A DNA stretch of 6,279 nucleotides from positions 1 to 6,279 of the forward strand of contig DAOVWH010000095.1 of assembly GCA_030636745.1 (NCBI GenBank). Reading direction: 5' to 3'. A program made the position numbers and the translations under genes. This stretch comes from UBA1672 sp023140905 (GTDB lineage: Bacteria; Pseudomonadota; Alphaproteobacteria; Micavibrionales; Micavibrionaceae). Below the pieces are notes generated by a model, which worked only from the letters and a program-made list of their open reading frames with translations, did not search any database and had not been told where the DNA came from. Position 1 is the stretch's first letter. Every line of letters begins with the position of its first letter. Positions 1 to 6,177 of this stretch are shown piece after piece.

Positions 1-125
1 AGACGAAAAAGATGATAATTTGTCTGTAAATTTAAACCCGTCAGGGCGCTGCAAATTTTTGTATCTGTTCGTGTAAACCACTTGGCAATAGAACCACTAT
101 TACCTGTGCGTTTTTCACGGAACAT
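1..125 (-). CDS. Unidentified ORF, 5' part only, cut by window edge
   Basis: An open frame starts at an ATG (125-123) 79 bases beyond the yggS stop, on the same strand, and stays open for 41 codons to the left edge. The peptide begins MFREKRTGNSGSIAKWFTRT and ends with LNLQTNYHLFR. It is basic and soluble-looking, with no signal peptide or membrane segment in the visible part. The frame is also open for 12 codons before the ATG, but with no other ATG, GTG or TTG, so this ATG is the only ordinary start. The Shine-Dalgarno is poor (an A-rich GAAAAG directly against the ATG). I do not recognise the family. The visible length is short enough that a chance frame in AT-rich DNA is possible. If real, it would probably be read from the same transcript as yggS, because I see no terminator between them. 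Confidence 0.35.
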   Translation of the reverse strand, partial: MFREKRTGNSGSIAKWFTRTDTKICSALTGLNLQTNYHLFR

Positions 126-204
126 CTTTTCAAAAATTATGCGTGCGCAGAATGGATATAATTAATAGGTCCTGACCCTAGACTAGAAGCAATAACCCAA
201 GCTA

Positions 205-873
205 TCATACCCCAAAAAGCCCGCTGCCTATACGCACATACGTTGCACCATGAGCTATCGCTTTTTCATAGTCAGCACTCATTCCCATACTAAGTTGTTT
301 CAAACCATGTTCTTTAGCTAATTTGTGCAAAAGAGCAAAATGCAAAGCATGAGAATCATCGACCGGTGGAATGCACATTAACCCCACAATATTAAGAACA
401 CATTCATTTCGGCAAAACCCTAAGAAATCAGAAAGTTCACGCGGAGCTATTCCAGCTTTTTGTTCCTCTTCTCCTGTATTAACTTGAATAAAATAAGGTA
501 AATATATCCCCGCATCTTGCATAACAGTGCTCAGTTTACGGGCAAGTTTTTCCCTGTCTACTGTCTCGATAACATCAAACAAGCCAACAGCATCTTTAAC
601 TTTATTCGATTGTAGCGGACCAATTAAATGCAATTGTAAATCTGGATATAAACCGGAATCTTTCCGTGCTTGCCAATGTTCATAAGCTTCTTGCACACGA
701 TTCTCTCCGAACAAACGATGACCCACATCCAATAGTTCTTGTATGTCTTCATCAGATTTGTGTTTAGTTACGGCAATCAGCTGAACATCATCGCCAGTGC
801 GCCCCCACTGCCGGGCAGCGTTATCTATTTTTTCGCGTACGGTATTTAAGTTTTTCTCAACAGTCATTGTCAT
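205..873 (-). CDS. yggS: YggS/PROSC-family pyridoxal 5'-phosphate homeostasis protein (PLPBP)
   Basis: Cytosolic PLP-binding protein of the YggS/PLPBP family (alanine-racemase-like TIM-barrel fold). The family carries PLP and keeps vitamin B6 and amino/keto-acid pools balanced, with no firm catalytic activity known. From the chosen start it has 222 residues, a normal family length. Motifs in order: LIAVTK with the PLP-forming lysine at K37, GEN (56-58), HLIGPLQSNK (82-91), QVNTGEEEQKAGI (130-142), GLMCIP (164-169), the phosphate-binding LSMGMSADYEKAI (194-206), and C-terminal RIGSGLFG (214-221). The reading frame continues 29 codons upstream to 960, but that part encodes the terminator hairpin of the porin gene and has no family similarity, so I start at the ATG at 873-871. 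A second ATG at 867-865 is almost as good. Neither has a strong Shine-Dalgarno. The gene is in the same direction as the porin, 118 nt beyond its stop codon. Confidence 0.95.
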   Translation of the reverse strand: MTMTVEKNLNTVREKIDNAARQWGRTGDDVQLIAVTKHKSDEDIQELLDVGHRLFGENRVQEAYEHWQARKDSGLYPDLQLHLIGPLQSNKVKDAVGLFDVIETVDREKLARKLSTVMQDAGIYLPYFIQVNTGEEEQKAGIAPRELSDFLGFCRNECVLNIVGLMCIPPVDDSHALHFALLHKLAKEHGLKQLSMGMSADYEKAIAHGATYVRIGSGLFGV

Positions 874-910
874 GGCGGAAAAATAACGTCTTATCAATAT
901 AGAAGCAATC

Positions 911-954
911 AAAAAGAAAGGGCGCCCAAAAGTACTCAAGAAGTACAAGCGCCC
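911..954 (-). terminator. Rho-independent terminator of the porin gene
   Basis: Read on the minus strand, an outer 6-bp stem GGGCGC/GCGCCC (954-949 with 925-920) and, after an asymmetric internal loop, an inner stem of about 5 bp (AGTAC/GTACT, 946-942 with 936-932) close a 5-nt loop. The stem is followed at once by TTTCTTTTT (919-911). It begins 37 nt past the porin stop, the normal place for a terminator. On the plus strand the hairpin has no T-run after it, so it should act in one direction only. It lies inside the 5' extension of the yggS reading frame, which argues against that extension being coding. Confidence 0.85.
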
Positions 955-991
955 AATCAATAATCTTTAAATCACTAAACTAAACTTCAAA

Positions 992-2086
992 TTAGAAGTT
1001 AACTTGTGTACCTAGAAGAACAGCAGTACCGTCTGTATCAGATGTACCCGTTACGTTGTCTTGCTCAAGAACTTGAACAGAACCACGGAAAGTCATACCT
1101 GGGCCGTATTCATAAACAACACCAGCTGTATAACGGTCAAATTCGATACCGTTTGTAGACTTGTCTTCTGCATTGTAGTAAGTAGCACCAAGTTTGAAAG
1201 GACCGGTTGTATAATCAACACCAACAACGAAAGTTTCTGTGTCACCGGCATCAACGCCAGTTCCAGCTTCACCATTATTGTTTTCCATGTAGACCATACC
1301 AATACCGAATGCAGAAACATCTAGGTCTAAGCCAATGTTCCATGCTTCTTGGTTGTCTGTAGCAGTTGAACCAGCTTCTTCTTTTACAACAGAATAACCT
1401 GCACCGGCAATCACGCCAACATTTTCAAATTCGCCTTCATAACGAACAGCAACTTCGTAAGCGTCATTATATACGCCTGCTACGTTGGTTTCAGTACCAA
1501 GACCGGCAGGTGCTGCATATTTGGCTGTGTCAGGTGTATAAGACACACCAAGTTGCAAACCGTTCATGATTGGTGACAAGTATGTAAGTTTGTCAATGTT
1601 ACCAGTATCAACCATTCTATAGTCCAAATTAGGAGCAGTAAATGTAACTGTACCAGCAACTTGGTTTGTGAATGGATTGATGAATTGTGTAATACCGTCA
1701 ACATTGGAGTCTGCAGAAGGAGCTGCAACTTGTAGAAGGTAGCCTGCGCCACTTTCTTCACCAACATTCACACGTCCCCAGTCGCCTGAGAAGTACAGAT
1801 AAGATTCACCAACATGGCTTGTTGCATTATCAGCAGAATCTGTGTCGAATTCAAAGTGAACACCAACTGTTAGGCCATTGTCCAAAGTTGTTTCGCCACC
1901 GATATACACTTCTGAATTACGAAGCATATCAAAGCTGTTAACGTCTGTGTTAGCAATTTCGTCTTGACTTACAAAAGCTCCGTAACCTTTGAAGTAACCG
2001 CCAAGCTCAAGATCAACATCAGCATGTGCAGGGGCAGCAAAAGCAAGTCCGCTGATTGCAACGCTAGCAAGTAGTAGTTTTTTCAT
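992..2086 (-). CDS. Outer-membrane porin (Gram-negative porin family, porin_4-like)
   Basis: A 364-residue predicted beta-barrel that would form a diffusion channel in the outer membrane. Residues 1-22 are a Sec signal peptide: KK, a hydrophobic core, and an AHA|D cleavage site. The mature protein starts DVDLELGGYFKGYG and shows alternating hydrophobic strands with Asp/Asn/Gly-rich loops. Strand-turn segments such as RNSEVYIGGETTLDNGLTVG and the WGRVNVGEESG stretch resemble general alphaproteobacterial porins. The last residues, LLGTQVNF, end in Phe, the usual BAM-recognition signature. The mature chain is very acidic: I count about 51 Asp/Glu against about 12 Lys/Arg. The start is the ATG at 2086-2084 because it gives a standard signal peptide and lies 8 nt after GGAGA. 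An in-frame ATG 6 codons upstream would only add MIGENK. A strong terminator follows, so the gene is probably transcribed alone and highly expressed. Substrate specificity cannot be read from the sequence. Confidence 0.92.
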   Translation of the reverse strand: MKKLLLASVAISGLAFAAPAHADVDLELGGYFKGYGAFVSQDEIANTDVNSFDMLRNSEVYIGGETTLDNGLTVGVHFEFDTDSADNATSHVGESYLYFSGDWGRVNVGEESGAGYLLQVAAPSADSNVDGITQFINPFTNQVAGTVTFTAPNLDYRMVDTGNIDKLTYLSPIMNGLQLGVSYTPDTAKYAAPAGLGTETNVAGVYNDAYEVAVRYEGEFENVGVIAGAGYSVVKEEAGSTATDNQEAWNIGLDLDVSAFGIGMVYMENNNGEAGTGVDAGDTETFVVGVDYTTGPFKLGATYYNAEDKSTNGIEFDRYTAGVVYEYGPGMTFRGSVQVLEQDNVTGTSDTDGTAVLLGTQVNF

Positions 2087-2093
2087 TTTATTT

Positions 2094-2098
2094 TCTCC
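2094..2098 (-). promoter_or_regulatory. Shine-Dalgarno of the porin gene
   Basis: GGAGA on the minus strand, 7 nt before the ATG at 2086-2084. This is the best Shine-Dalgarno in the window. It selects the MKKLLLAS start over the in-frame ATG at 2104-2102, which it follows rather than precedes. Confidence 0.8.
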
Positions 2099-2158
2099 AA
2101 TCATTTCCCTTAATTACCCAGAGAAGATGACTATATAGTTAAAGCTAAACCCAATATC

Positions 2159-2188
2159 GGGACTTAATAGTTAATAGTTCAAAGTCCC
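2159..2188 (-). repeat. Inverted repeat/hairpin in the porin upstream region enclosing a tandem 7-mer
   Basis: GGGACTT (2159-2165) and AAGTCCC (2182-2188) are perfect 7-bp inverted arms around a 16-nt interval. The interval overlaps two tandem copies of TTAATAG (2164-2177). The element lies 72 nt before the porin start codon. No T-run follows on either strand, so it is not a terminator. It could be an RNA hairpin in the porin 5' leader or a protein-binding dyad. The arms are seen directly; the function is inference. Confidence 0.45.
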
Positions 2189-2210
2189 CCCATATCAGAG
2201 AGACGCACCC

Positions 2211-2239
2211 ATTACGCCACTACATGAATCTATCGTCAA
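2211..2239 (-). promoter_or_regulatory. Candidate sigma70-type promoter for the porin gene
   Basis: On the minus strand, TTGACG (2239-2234, 5 of 6 to the -35 consensus) is followed after 17 nt by CGTAAT (2216-2211, 4 of 6 to the -10 consensus, but lacking its leading TA). It would start transcription near 2204 and give a leader of about 118 nt containing the 2159-2188 hairpin. This is the best-spaced pair I found upstream of the porin, but it is weak evidence; a TTGAAC/CGATAT pair closer to the gene is an alternative. Confidence 0.25.
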
Positions 2240-2258
2240 CGCGGTTTTATGTTATTTG

Positions 2259-2293
2259 TGCAACATTTTTGTATGGCGTTGCAATTTTGCAAC
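2259..2293. promoter_or_regulatory. Operator-like TTGCAA inverted repeat with an additional half-site
   Basis: GTTGCAA (2278-2284) and TTGCAAC (2287-2293) form a 7-bp dyad with a 2-nt spacer. A third copy, TGCAAC (2259-2264), lies 13 nt before the first arm in the opposite orientation, so the motif occurs three times in 35 bp. The element is 86 nt upstream of the DUF3576 lipoprotein ATG, within a gap between divergent genes. This looks like a binding site for a dimeric repressor or activator; I cannot name the regulator. I found no convincing -35/-10 pair for the plus-strand operon nearby. Confidence 0.4.
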
Positions 2294-2379
2294 ACTAATC
2301 ACTCTTGTTACACTTAGATAGGCGTGCTAATGAAGGAAGCTCAAGGATAAATAGCAAGCAATTTTTAAGGTGTGAAAGA

Positions 2380-2928
2380 ATGAACACGTTCAAAAACAAA
2401 GCACATAGTGTGATTTTTGCAGGGGCACTTTTCTTCGTGTCTTCGTGTCTATTAACAGGATGTGATACCATCAAAACCGAAGCAAAATATCCTGAAAATC
2501 GTGATGGCAAGCAATATGATTCGGATATATACGAAAAGCAGGCCGGCATTTTCTCAAGTGATGGCGGTATTTTAGGTAACCGCAAGAAAAATGAAGGTGC
2601 AAGCGCTATTGGCGTGAACAGCTTCTTATGGCGGGCAACACTTGATACAGTGTCCTTTATGCCTCTTGCCAGTGCCGATCCGTTTGGCGGAGTAATTCTA
2701 ACTGACTGGTACACAGACACACAAAAGCCCAACGAACGCATAAAGATTAATGCCTTTGTTATGGGCCGTGAACTAAGAGCTGATGGCATACGAGTGCGTA
2801 CATTCCGTCAGGTGAAAAAAGGGAATACGTGGAACGATGCGCAAAACTCGGAAGAAACAGCACGTAAGCTGGAAGATGCTGTTTTGTCACGCGCTCGTGA
2901 ATTACGCATTGCTCATTTAGCAAAATAG
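2380..2928 (+). CDS. DUF3576-family lipoprotein of unknown function
   Basis: A 182-residue predicted lipoprotein. The N-terminus has a basic stretch, a hydrophobic core (about residues 11-25) and a lipobox LTGC with the lipidated Cys at 28. The folded part carries the hallmark block of the DUF3576 family, IGVNSFLWRATLDTVSFMPL followed by ASADPFGGVILTDWY (residues 77-111), then a section of beta-strand character, NERIKINAFVMGRELRADGIRVRTFRQ, and a helical C-terminus rich in Arg and Glu. The family's function is not established to my knowledge. The frame extends upstream to a TTG at 2305, but the ATG at 2380 gives a proper signal sequence and has AAGG 9 nt before it. Residue +2 after the Cys is Asp, which in E. 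coli would retain a lipoprotein in the inner membrane. It is the first gene of a plus-strand set with leuS (60 nt gap) and lptE. Confidence 0.9.
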   Translation: MNTFKNKAHSVIFAGALFFVSSCLLTGCDTIKTEAKYPENRDGKQYDSDIYEKQAGIFSSDGGILGNRKKNEGASAIGVNSFLWRATLDTVSFMPLASADPFGGVILTDWYTDTQKPNERIKINAFVMGRELRADGIRVRTFRQVKKGNTWNDAQNSEETARKLEDAVLSRARELRIAHLAK

Positions 2929-2988
2929 ACCTACAAAATAAACTGGGGAAACCGGTAAAATATTAAAAAAGCGAAATTTGAAAAGACG

Positions 2989-5592
2989 ATGGCAGAGCGA
3001 TATAATATCAAGGAAACTGAAACCAAATGGCGTGAGAAATGGACACAAGCCAATGTCTTCACTGTGAGCGAAGATAAAAGCAAGCCTAAATATTATGTGC
3101 TGGAAATGTTTCCATATCCTTCAGGGCGTATCCATGTAGGACATGTTCGCAATTATACGCTAGGCGATGTCGTTGCACGCTATAAAACAGCTCAAGGCTT
3201 TAACGTTTTACATCCGATGGGATGGGATGCCCTTGGCTTGCCTGCGGAAAACGCGGCTATAGAACGCGGTGAGCATCCCGATAAATGGACCCATGAAAAC
3301 ATTGCCTCCATGAAAAAGCAGCTTTTATCCATGGGCTTATCAATTGACTGGTCCAGAGAAATAGCGACATGTGATGCTGAATATTACGGGCATGAACAGC
3401 GCATGTTCTTAAAATTTCTGGAAAAAGGCATCGCATACCGCAAAGAATCCATGGTCAACTGGGATCCGGTTGACAATACTGTGCTGGCTAATGAGCAAGT
3501 GATAGACGGCAAAGGCTGGCGTACAAATGCTCCTGTAGAACGCCGCAAGCTCAGTCAGTGGTTTATGAAAATCACAGATTACGCAGACGAGCTTCTGGAC
3601 GATTTGAAAAAGCTGGATCGCTGGCCTGATAAAGTACGCATTATGCAGGAAAACTGGATTGGTAAATCTGTTGGTTTGCAATTCAAATGGAACGTTACAG
3701 GCACAGATCATAAGATCGAAGTTTTCACAACACGGCCTGATACGCTATTTGGCGCATCTTTCCTTGCATTAGCACCGGATCACCCGATGGCAAAAGAATT
3801 AGCCGGGGGCAAAGATGGCTTTGACGCATTTATTCAGGAATGCCAGTCCTGCGGAACCTCTGAAGCGGCCATCGAAAAAGCCGATAAAATTGGTTTTGAT
3901 ACTGGATATACAGCAACGCATCCTTTATTAGGCCGCGAAGTTCCGGTCTATATCGCTAATTTCATTTTGATGGATTACGGAACAGGAGCTGTTTTTGGCG
4001 TACCTGCTCATGACCAGCGCGACCATGATTTTGCTAGCAAATATAATCTGCCGATCCTCCCTGTAGTCATTCCTGAAGACGCGGAAAACTTCACCTGCGA
4101 TGACGAAGCCTATACAGGGGAAGGCACGCTGGCAAATTCTGAGTTTATTGATGGCATGGATGTGGAAAGCGCTAAGGCTGAAATCATCAAACGATGTGAA
4201 GAAACAAATACAGGTTTTGGTACAACACAATACCGCTTACGTGATTGGGGTGTTAGCCGCCAACGCTATTGGGGCTGCCCAATTCCGGTGATTTATTGTG
4301 AGGATTGCGGCGTTGTGCCTGTGCCTGAAGACCAGCTTCCCATAGAACTACCGGAAGATGTAACGTTTGATAAGCCGGGCAATCCGCTAGAGCATCACCC
4401 GACATGGAAAAACTGCACTTGTCCCAAATGCGGCAAAGCTGCACGACGGGAAACAGATACATTTGATACATTCTTTGAAAGTAGCTGGTATCAGTTCCGC
4501 TATTGTGATGCAAAGAATCCGGATTTACCGGTAGATAAAGATAAAGTTTTATACTGGGTCACACCGACATCCGATAAAAACTTCCGTGGCGTAGATCAAT
4601 ATATCGGCGGGGTAGAGCATGCTGTGCTTCACCTGCTTTATGCGCGGTTCTTCACCAAGATCATGCGCGATTGCAGCTTTATCGAAGGAACAGACGAGCC
4701 ATTTAACGGTTTGTTCACTCAAGGAATGGTCACACATGAGACATATCAGGATGCACAAGGCAAGTGGCTTTTCCCAACTGAGGCTGTGAAGAATGATAAT
4801 GGCGAATGGGTACACCGTGAAACCGGAGAGCCTATAACAATCGGCCCGATCATCAAAATGTCTAAATCCAAGAAAAACGTGATTGATCCCGAAGATATAT
4901 TGAATACGTATGGCGCGGATGCTGCACGTTTATTTATTTTGTCAGACTCTCCGCCGGAGCGTGATCTTGAATGGACAGAAAGCGGTATCGAAGGAGCTTG
5001 GCGTTTTATAAACAAAGTCTATGCCACTTTCATGGACATGGATATAAGCAAAAATCAAACAACTATGCCAATAACTGATGAAAGCGCTTTATCAGATAAA
5101 GCCAAAAAGCTTCGCCGTATAACTCATAAGACCATAAAAACTATGGGCGACGCCATCGAAGCCTTTGCTATGAACAAAGCCATAGCATATTTGCGTGAGT
5201 TCTATAATGCAATCAGCACCTTCAAACTACAAAACAACACAGATAAACCTGCTTTGGATGAGGCTGTACGCGCTTTTATTATTCTGATAAACCCGATTTG
5301 CCCACACTTGGCTGAAGAGTTGTGGTCAAGTGCATTAGGACAAACAGATATGCTGGCAGGATATGCATGGCCGTCTTATGATGAAAACTTACTTGTTTCT
5401 GATACTATTACATTGGGAGTACAGATTAACGGCAAACTGCGTGCAACAATCACTTTGCCTGCTGATGCCGATGAAACGCAAGCACAAGAAGCCGCTATGG
5501 CAGAAGAAAAAATTCAACGTGCAATGGACGGTAAAACATTGCGCAAATTTATCTATGTACCGGGACGCATTGTTAATATTGTAGTAGGATAA
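2989..5592 (+). CDS. leuS: Leucyl-tRNA synthetase
   Basis: Cytosolic class Ia synthetase that activates leucine with ATP and charges tRNA-Leu. At 867 residues it has the normal bacterial length and appears intact. Visible landmarks: the HIGH-type motif HVGH (49-52) after FPYPSGRI; the CP1 editing domain with the threonine-rich TTRPDTLFG (247-255) and GVPAHDQRDHDFA (337-349), including D342 and D345, which match the E. coli editing-site numbering; the RDWGVSRQRYWG segment (418-429); RETDTFDTFFESSWY (487-501); the leucine-specific insertion (about 580-620); and KMSKS (623-627). The C-terminal part holds the tRNA anticodon-binding helices and a terminal domain ending GRIVNIVVG. Cysteine pairs C437/C440 and C478/C481 suggest a zinc-binding ZN-1 module, which E. 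coli LeuRS lacks. The Shine-Dalgarno is weak (A-rich, AAAAGA just before the ATG). It sits between two lipoprotein genes, with lptE starting 7 nt after its stop. Confidence 0.99.
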   Translation: MAERYNIKETETKWREKWTQANVFTVSEDKSKPKYYVLEMFPYPSGRIHVGHVRNYTLGDVVARYKTAQGFNVLHPMGWDALGLPAENAAIERGEHPDKWTHENIASMKKQLLSMGLSIDWSREIATCDAEYYGHEQRMFLKFLEKGIAYRKESMVNWDPVDNTVLANEQVIDGKGWRTNAPVERRKLSQWFMKITDYADELLDDLKKLDRWPDKVRIMQENWIGKSVGLQFKWNVTGTDHKIEVFTTRPDTLFGASFLALAPDHPMAKELAGGKDGFDAFIQECQSCGTSEAAIEKADKIGFDTGYTATHPLLGREVPVYIANFILMDYGTGAVFGVPAHDQRDHDFASKYNLPILPVVIPEDAENFTCDDEAYTGEGTLANSEFIDGMDVESAKAEIIKRCEETNTGFGTTQYRLRDWGVSRQRYWGCPIPVIYCEDCGVVPVPEDQLPIELPEDVTFDKPGNPLEHHPTWKNCTCPKCGKAARRETDTFDTFFESSWYQFRYCDAKNPDLPVDKDKVLYWVTPTSDKNFRGVDQYIGGVEHAVLHLLYARFFTKIMRDCSFIEGTDEPFNGLFTQGMVTHETYQDAQGKWLFPTEAVKNDNGEWVHRETGEPITIGPIIKMSKSKKNVIDPEDILNTYGADAARLFILSDSPPERDLEWTESGIEGAWRFINKVYATFMDMDISKNQTTMPITDESALSDKAKKLRRITHKTIKTMGDAIEAFAMNKAIAYLREFYNAISTFKLQNNTDKPALDEAVRAFIILINPICPHLAEELWSSALGQTDMLAGYAWPSYDENLLVSDTITLGVQINGKLRATITLPADADETQAQEAAMAEEKIQRAMDGKTLRKFIYVPGRIVNIVVG

Positions 5593-5599
5593 ACGACAC

Positions 5600-6133
5600 A
5601 TGAAAAAACAAATAATATTAAGTGCAGCAACATGCCTTTTATGTACAGCATGCGGTTTTCAACCCATGTATGGTAACTCCCAGTCTATTGGTGGAGTTGA
5701 ACAAAATGCAGGCGTTCAAGAGCAACTAGCGCAAATTGAGATTAACAACATTCCAAATCGTGAAGGACAATTCTTGCGCAACGCTTTGATTGACCGTTTT
5801 TACAAAAATGGCAGCTCGATTGAATCGCGTTATACACTCGATATTTCAGAAATAACTGAAACAACCTATGATATGGATATTACGGTTACGTCTGATGCTA
5901 CACGTGCGCAACTTACACTTTCAATGACCATGACACTTATTGATAATGAAAGTGGAGAAGAAACAATAAAGCGTAGCTTCAAATCATCTTCAAGTTACAA
6001 CATTATGAACAGTGAATTTGCAACGCGTGTTTCTGAACAAAATACGCGGGAAAATGCTCTAAATGATTTGGCACGGCAAATAGAATTGCAAATAGCACTA
6101 TATCTTAATCGTACAAATCAAGAGCCTCAATAA
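5600..6133 (+). CDS. lptE: LPS-assembly lipoprotein LptE
   Basis: Outer-membrane lipoprotein that plugs the LptD barrel and helps insert lipopolysaccharide into the outer leaflet. It has 177 residues, usual for alphaproteobacterial LptE. A short signal sequence ends at the lipidated Cys18, directly followed by the family hallmark CGFQPMYG (18-25). The remainder fits the LptE alpha/beta fold: a segment around INNIPNREGQFLRNALIDRF (49-68), then beta-strands SRYTLDISEI and DMDITVTSDATRAQLTLSMT, and a C-terminal helix (about 143-170). The lipobox is CTAC, with Cys rather than Leu at -3, slightly unusual. Gly at +2 is compatible with outer-membrane sorting. It starts 7 nt after leuS, with AGGA inside the leuS end (5586-5589) as Shine-Dalgarno, so it is probably translated from the same mRNA. 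Its TAA stop shares a base with another ATG (TAATG). Confidence 0.93.
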   Translation: MKKQIILSAATCLLCTACGFQPMYGNSQSIGGVEQNAGVQEQLAQIEINNIPNREGQFLRNALIDRFYKNGSSIESRYTLDISEITETTYDMDITVTSDATRAQLTLSMTMTLIDNESGEETIKRSFKSSSSYNIMNSEFATRVSEQNTRENALNDLARQIELQIALYLNRTNQEPQ

Positions 6134-6177
6134 TGAGAAAAATGCTCAGCAAGCAACAAAGCCGTTTAAAGGCATGA
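6133..6177 (+). other. 14-codon ORF bridging lptE and the next reading frame
   Basis: An ATG at 6133-6135 shares its A with the lptE stop (TAATG) and has AAGAG about 8 nt before it. The frame reads MRKMLSKQQSRLKA and stops at TGA 6175-6177, which overlaps the next ATG (6174-6176) as ATGA. It is either a translated coupling peptide, the true N-terminus of the downstream protein joined by frameshifting or by a sequencing error, or chance. The two overlaps are seen directly; translation is not shown. Confidence 0.3.
6165..6171 (+). promoter_or_regulatory. Candidate -1 frameshift heptamer T TTA AAG
   Basis: In the frame of the 14-codon ORF the bases read CGT TTA AAG, which has the X XXY YYZ slippery pattern (X=T, Y=A, Z=G). 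A -1 slip gives TTT AAA GGC ATG and enters the open frame that runs to the window edge. A modest stem, AGCTTCA/TGAAGTT (6187-6193 with 6203-6209, one G-U pair), lies 15 nt downstream. No upstream Shine-Dalgarno-like stimulator is evident. Chance is a serious alternative. Confidence 0.2.

Noticed and set aside
184..909. Exact 10-bp direct repeat TAGAAGCAAT at 184-193 and 900-909, bracketing yggS
   Set aside because: About 20 pairs of identical 10-mers are expected by chance in a window this size, and no element ends or inverted termini accompany it.
874..960. Upstream extension of yggS beginning MIGRLYFLSTFGRPFF, with a hydrophobic look
   Set aside because: The hydrophobic stretch is the reverse-strand coding of the porin terminator; YggS proteins are cytosolic and start near the 873 ATG.
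1061..1767. Several frames of 67-87 codons within the porin gene, both strands
   Set aside because: They overlap a well-supported porin with signal peptide and terminal Phe; they have no starts with Shine-Dalgarno sequences and no motifs.
2150..2161. Near-palindrome CCCAATATCGGG upstream of the porin
   Set aside because: One pair in the dyad is mismatched and it is short; it abuts the better 2159-2188 repeat and is not persuasive on its own.
2305..2379. TTG-initiated extension of the DUF3576 gene
   Set aside because: It would put 25 mostly polar residues before a standard lipoprotein signal sequence; the ATG at 2380 has AAGG at good spacing.
2295..2789. 164-codon minus-strand frame opposite the DUF3576 lipoprotein gene
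   Set aside because: It lies antisense to a gene with clear family motifs and a lipobox, shows no recognisable domain, and has Ser/Leu/Pro-rich composition typical of a shadow frame.
2929..2988. Possible promoter or terminator in the 60-nt DUF3576-leuS gap
   Set aside because: No -35 box at proper distance from the A/T-rich TAAAAT, and no stem with a T-run; only a 6-bp ACCGGT palindrome.
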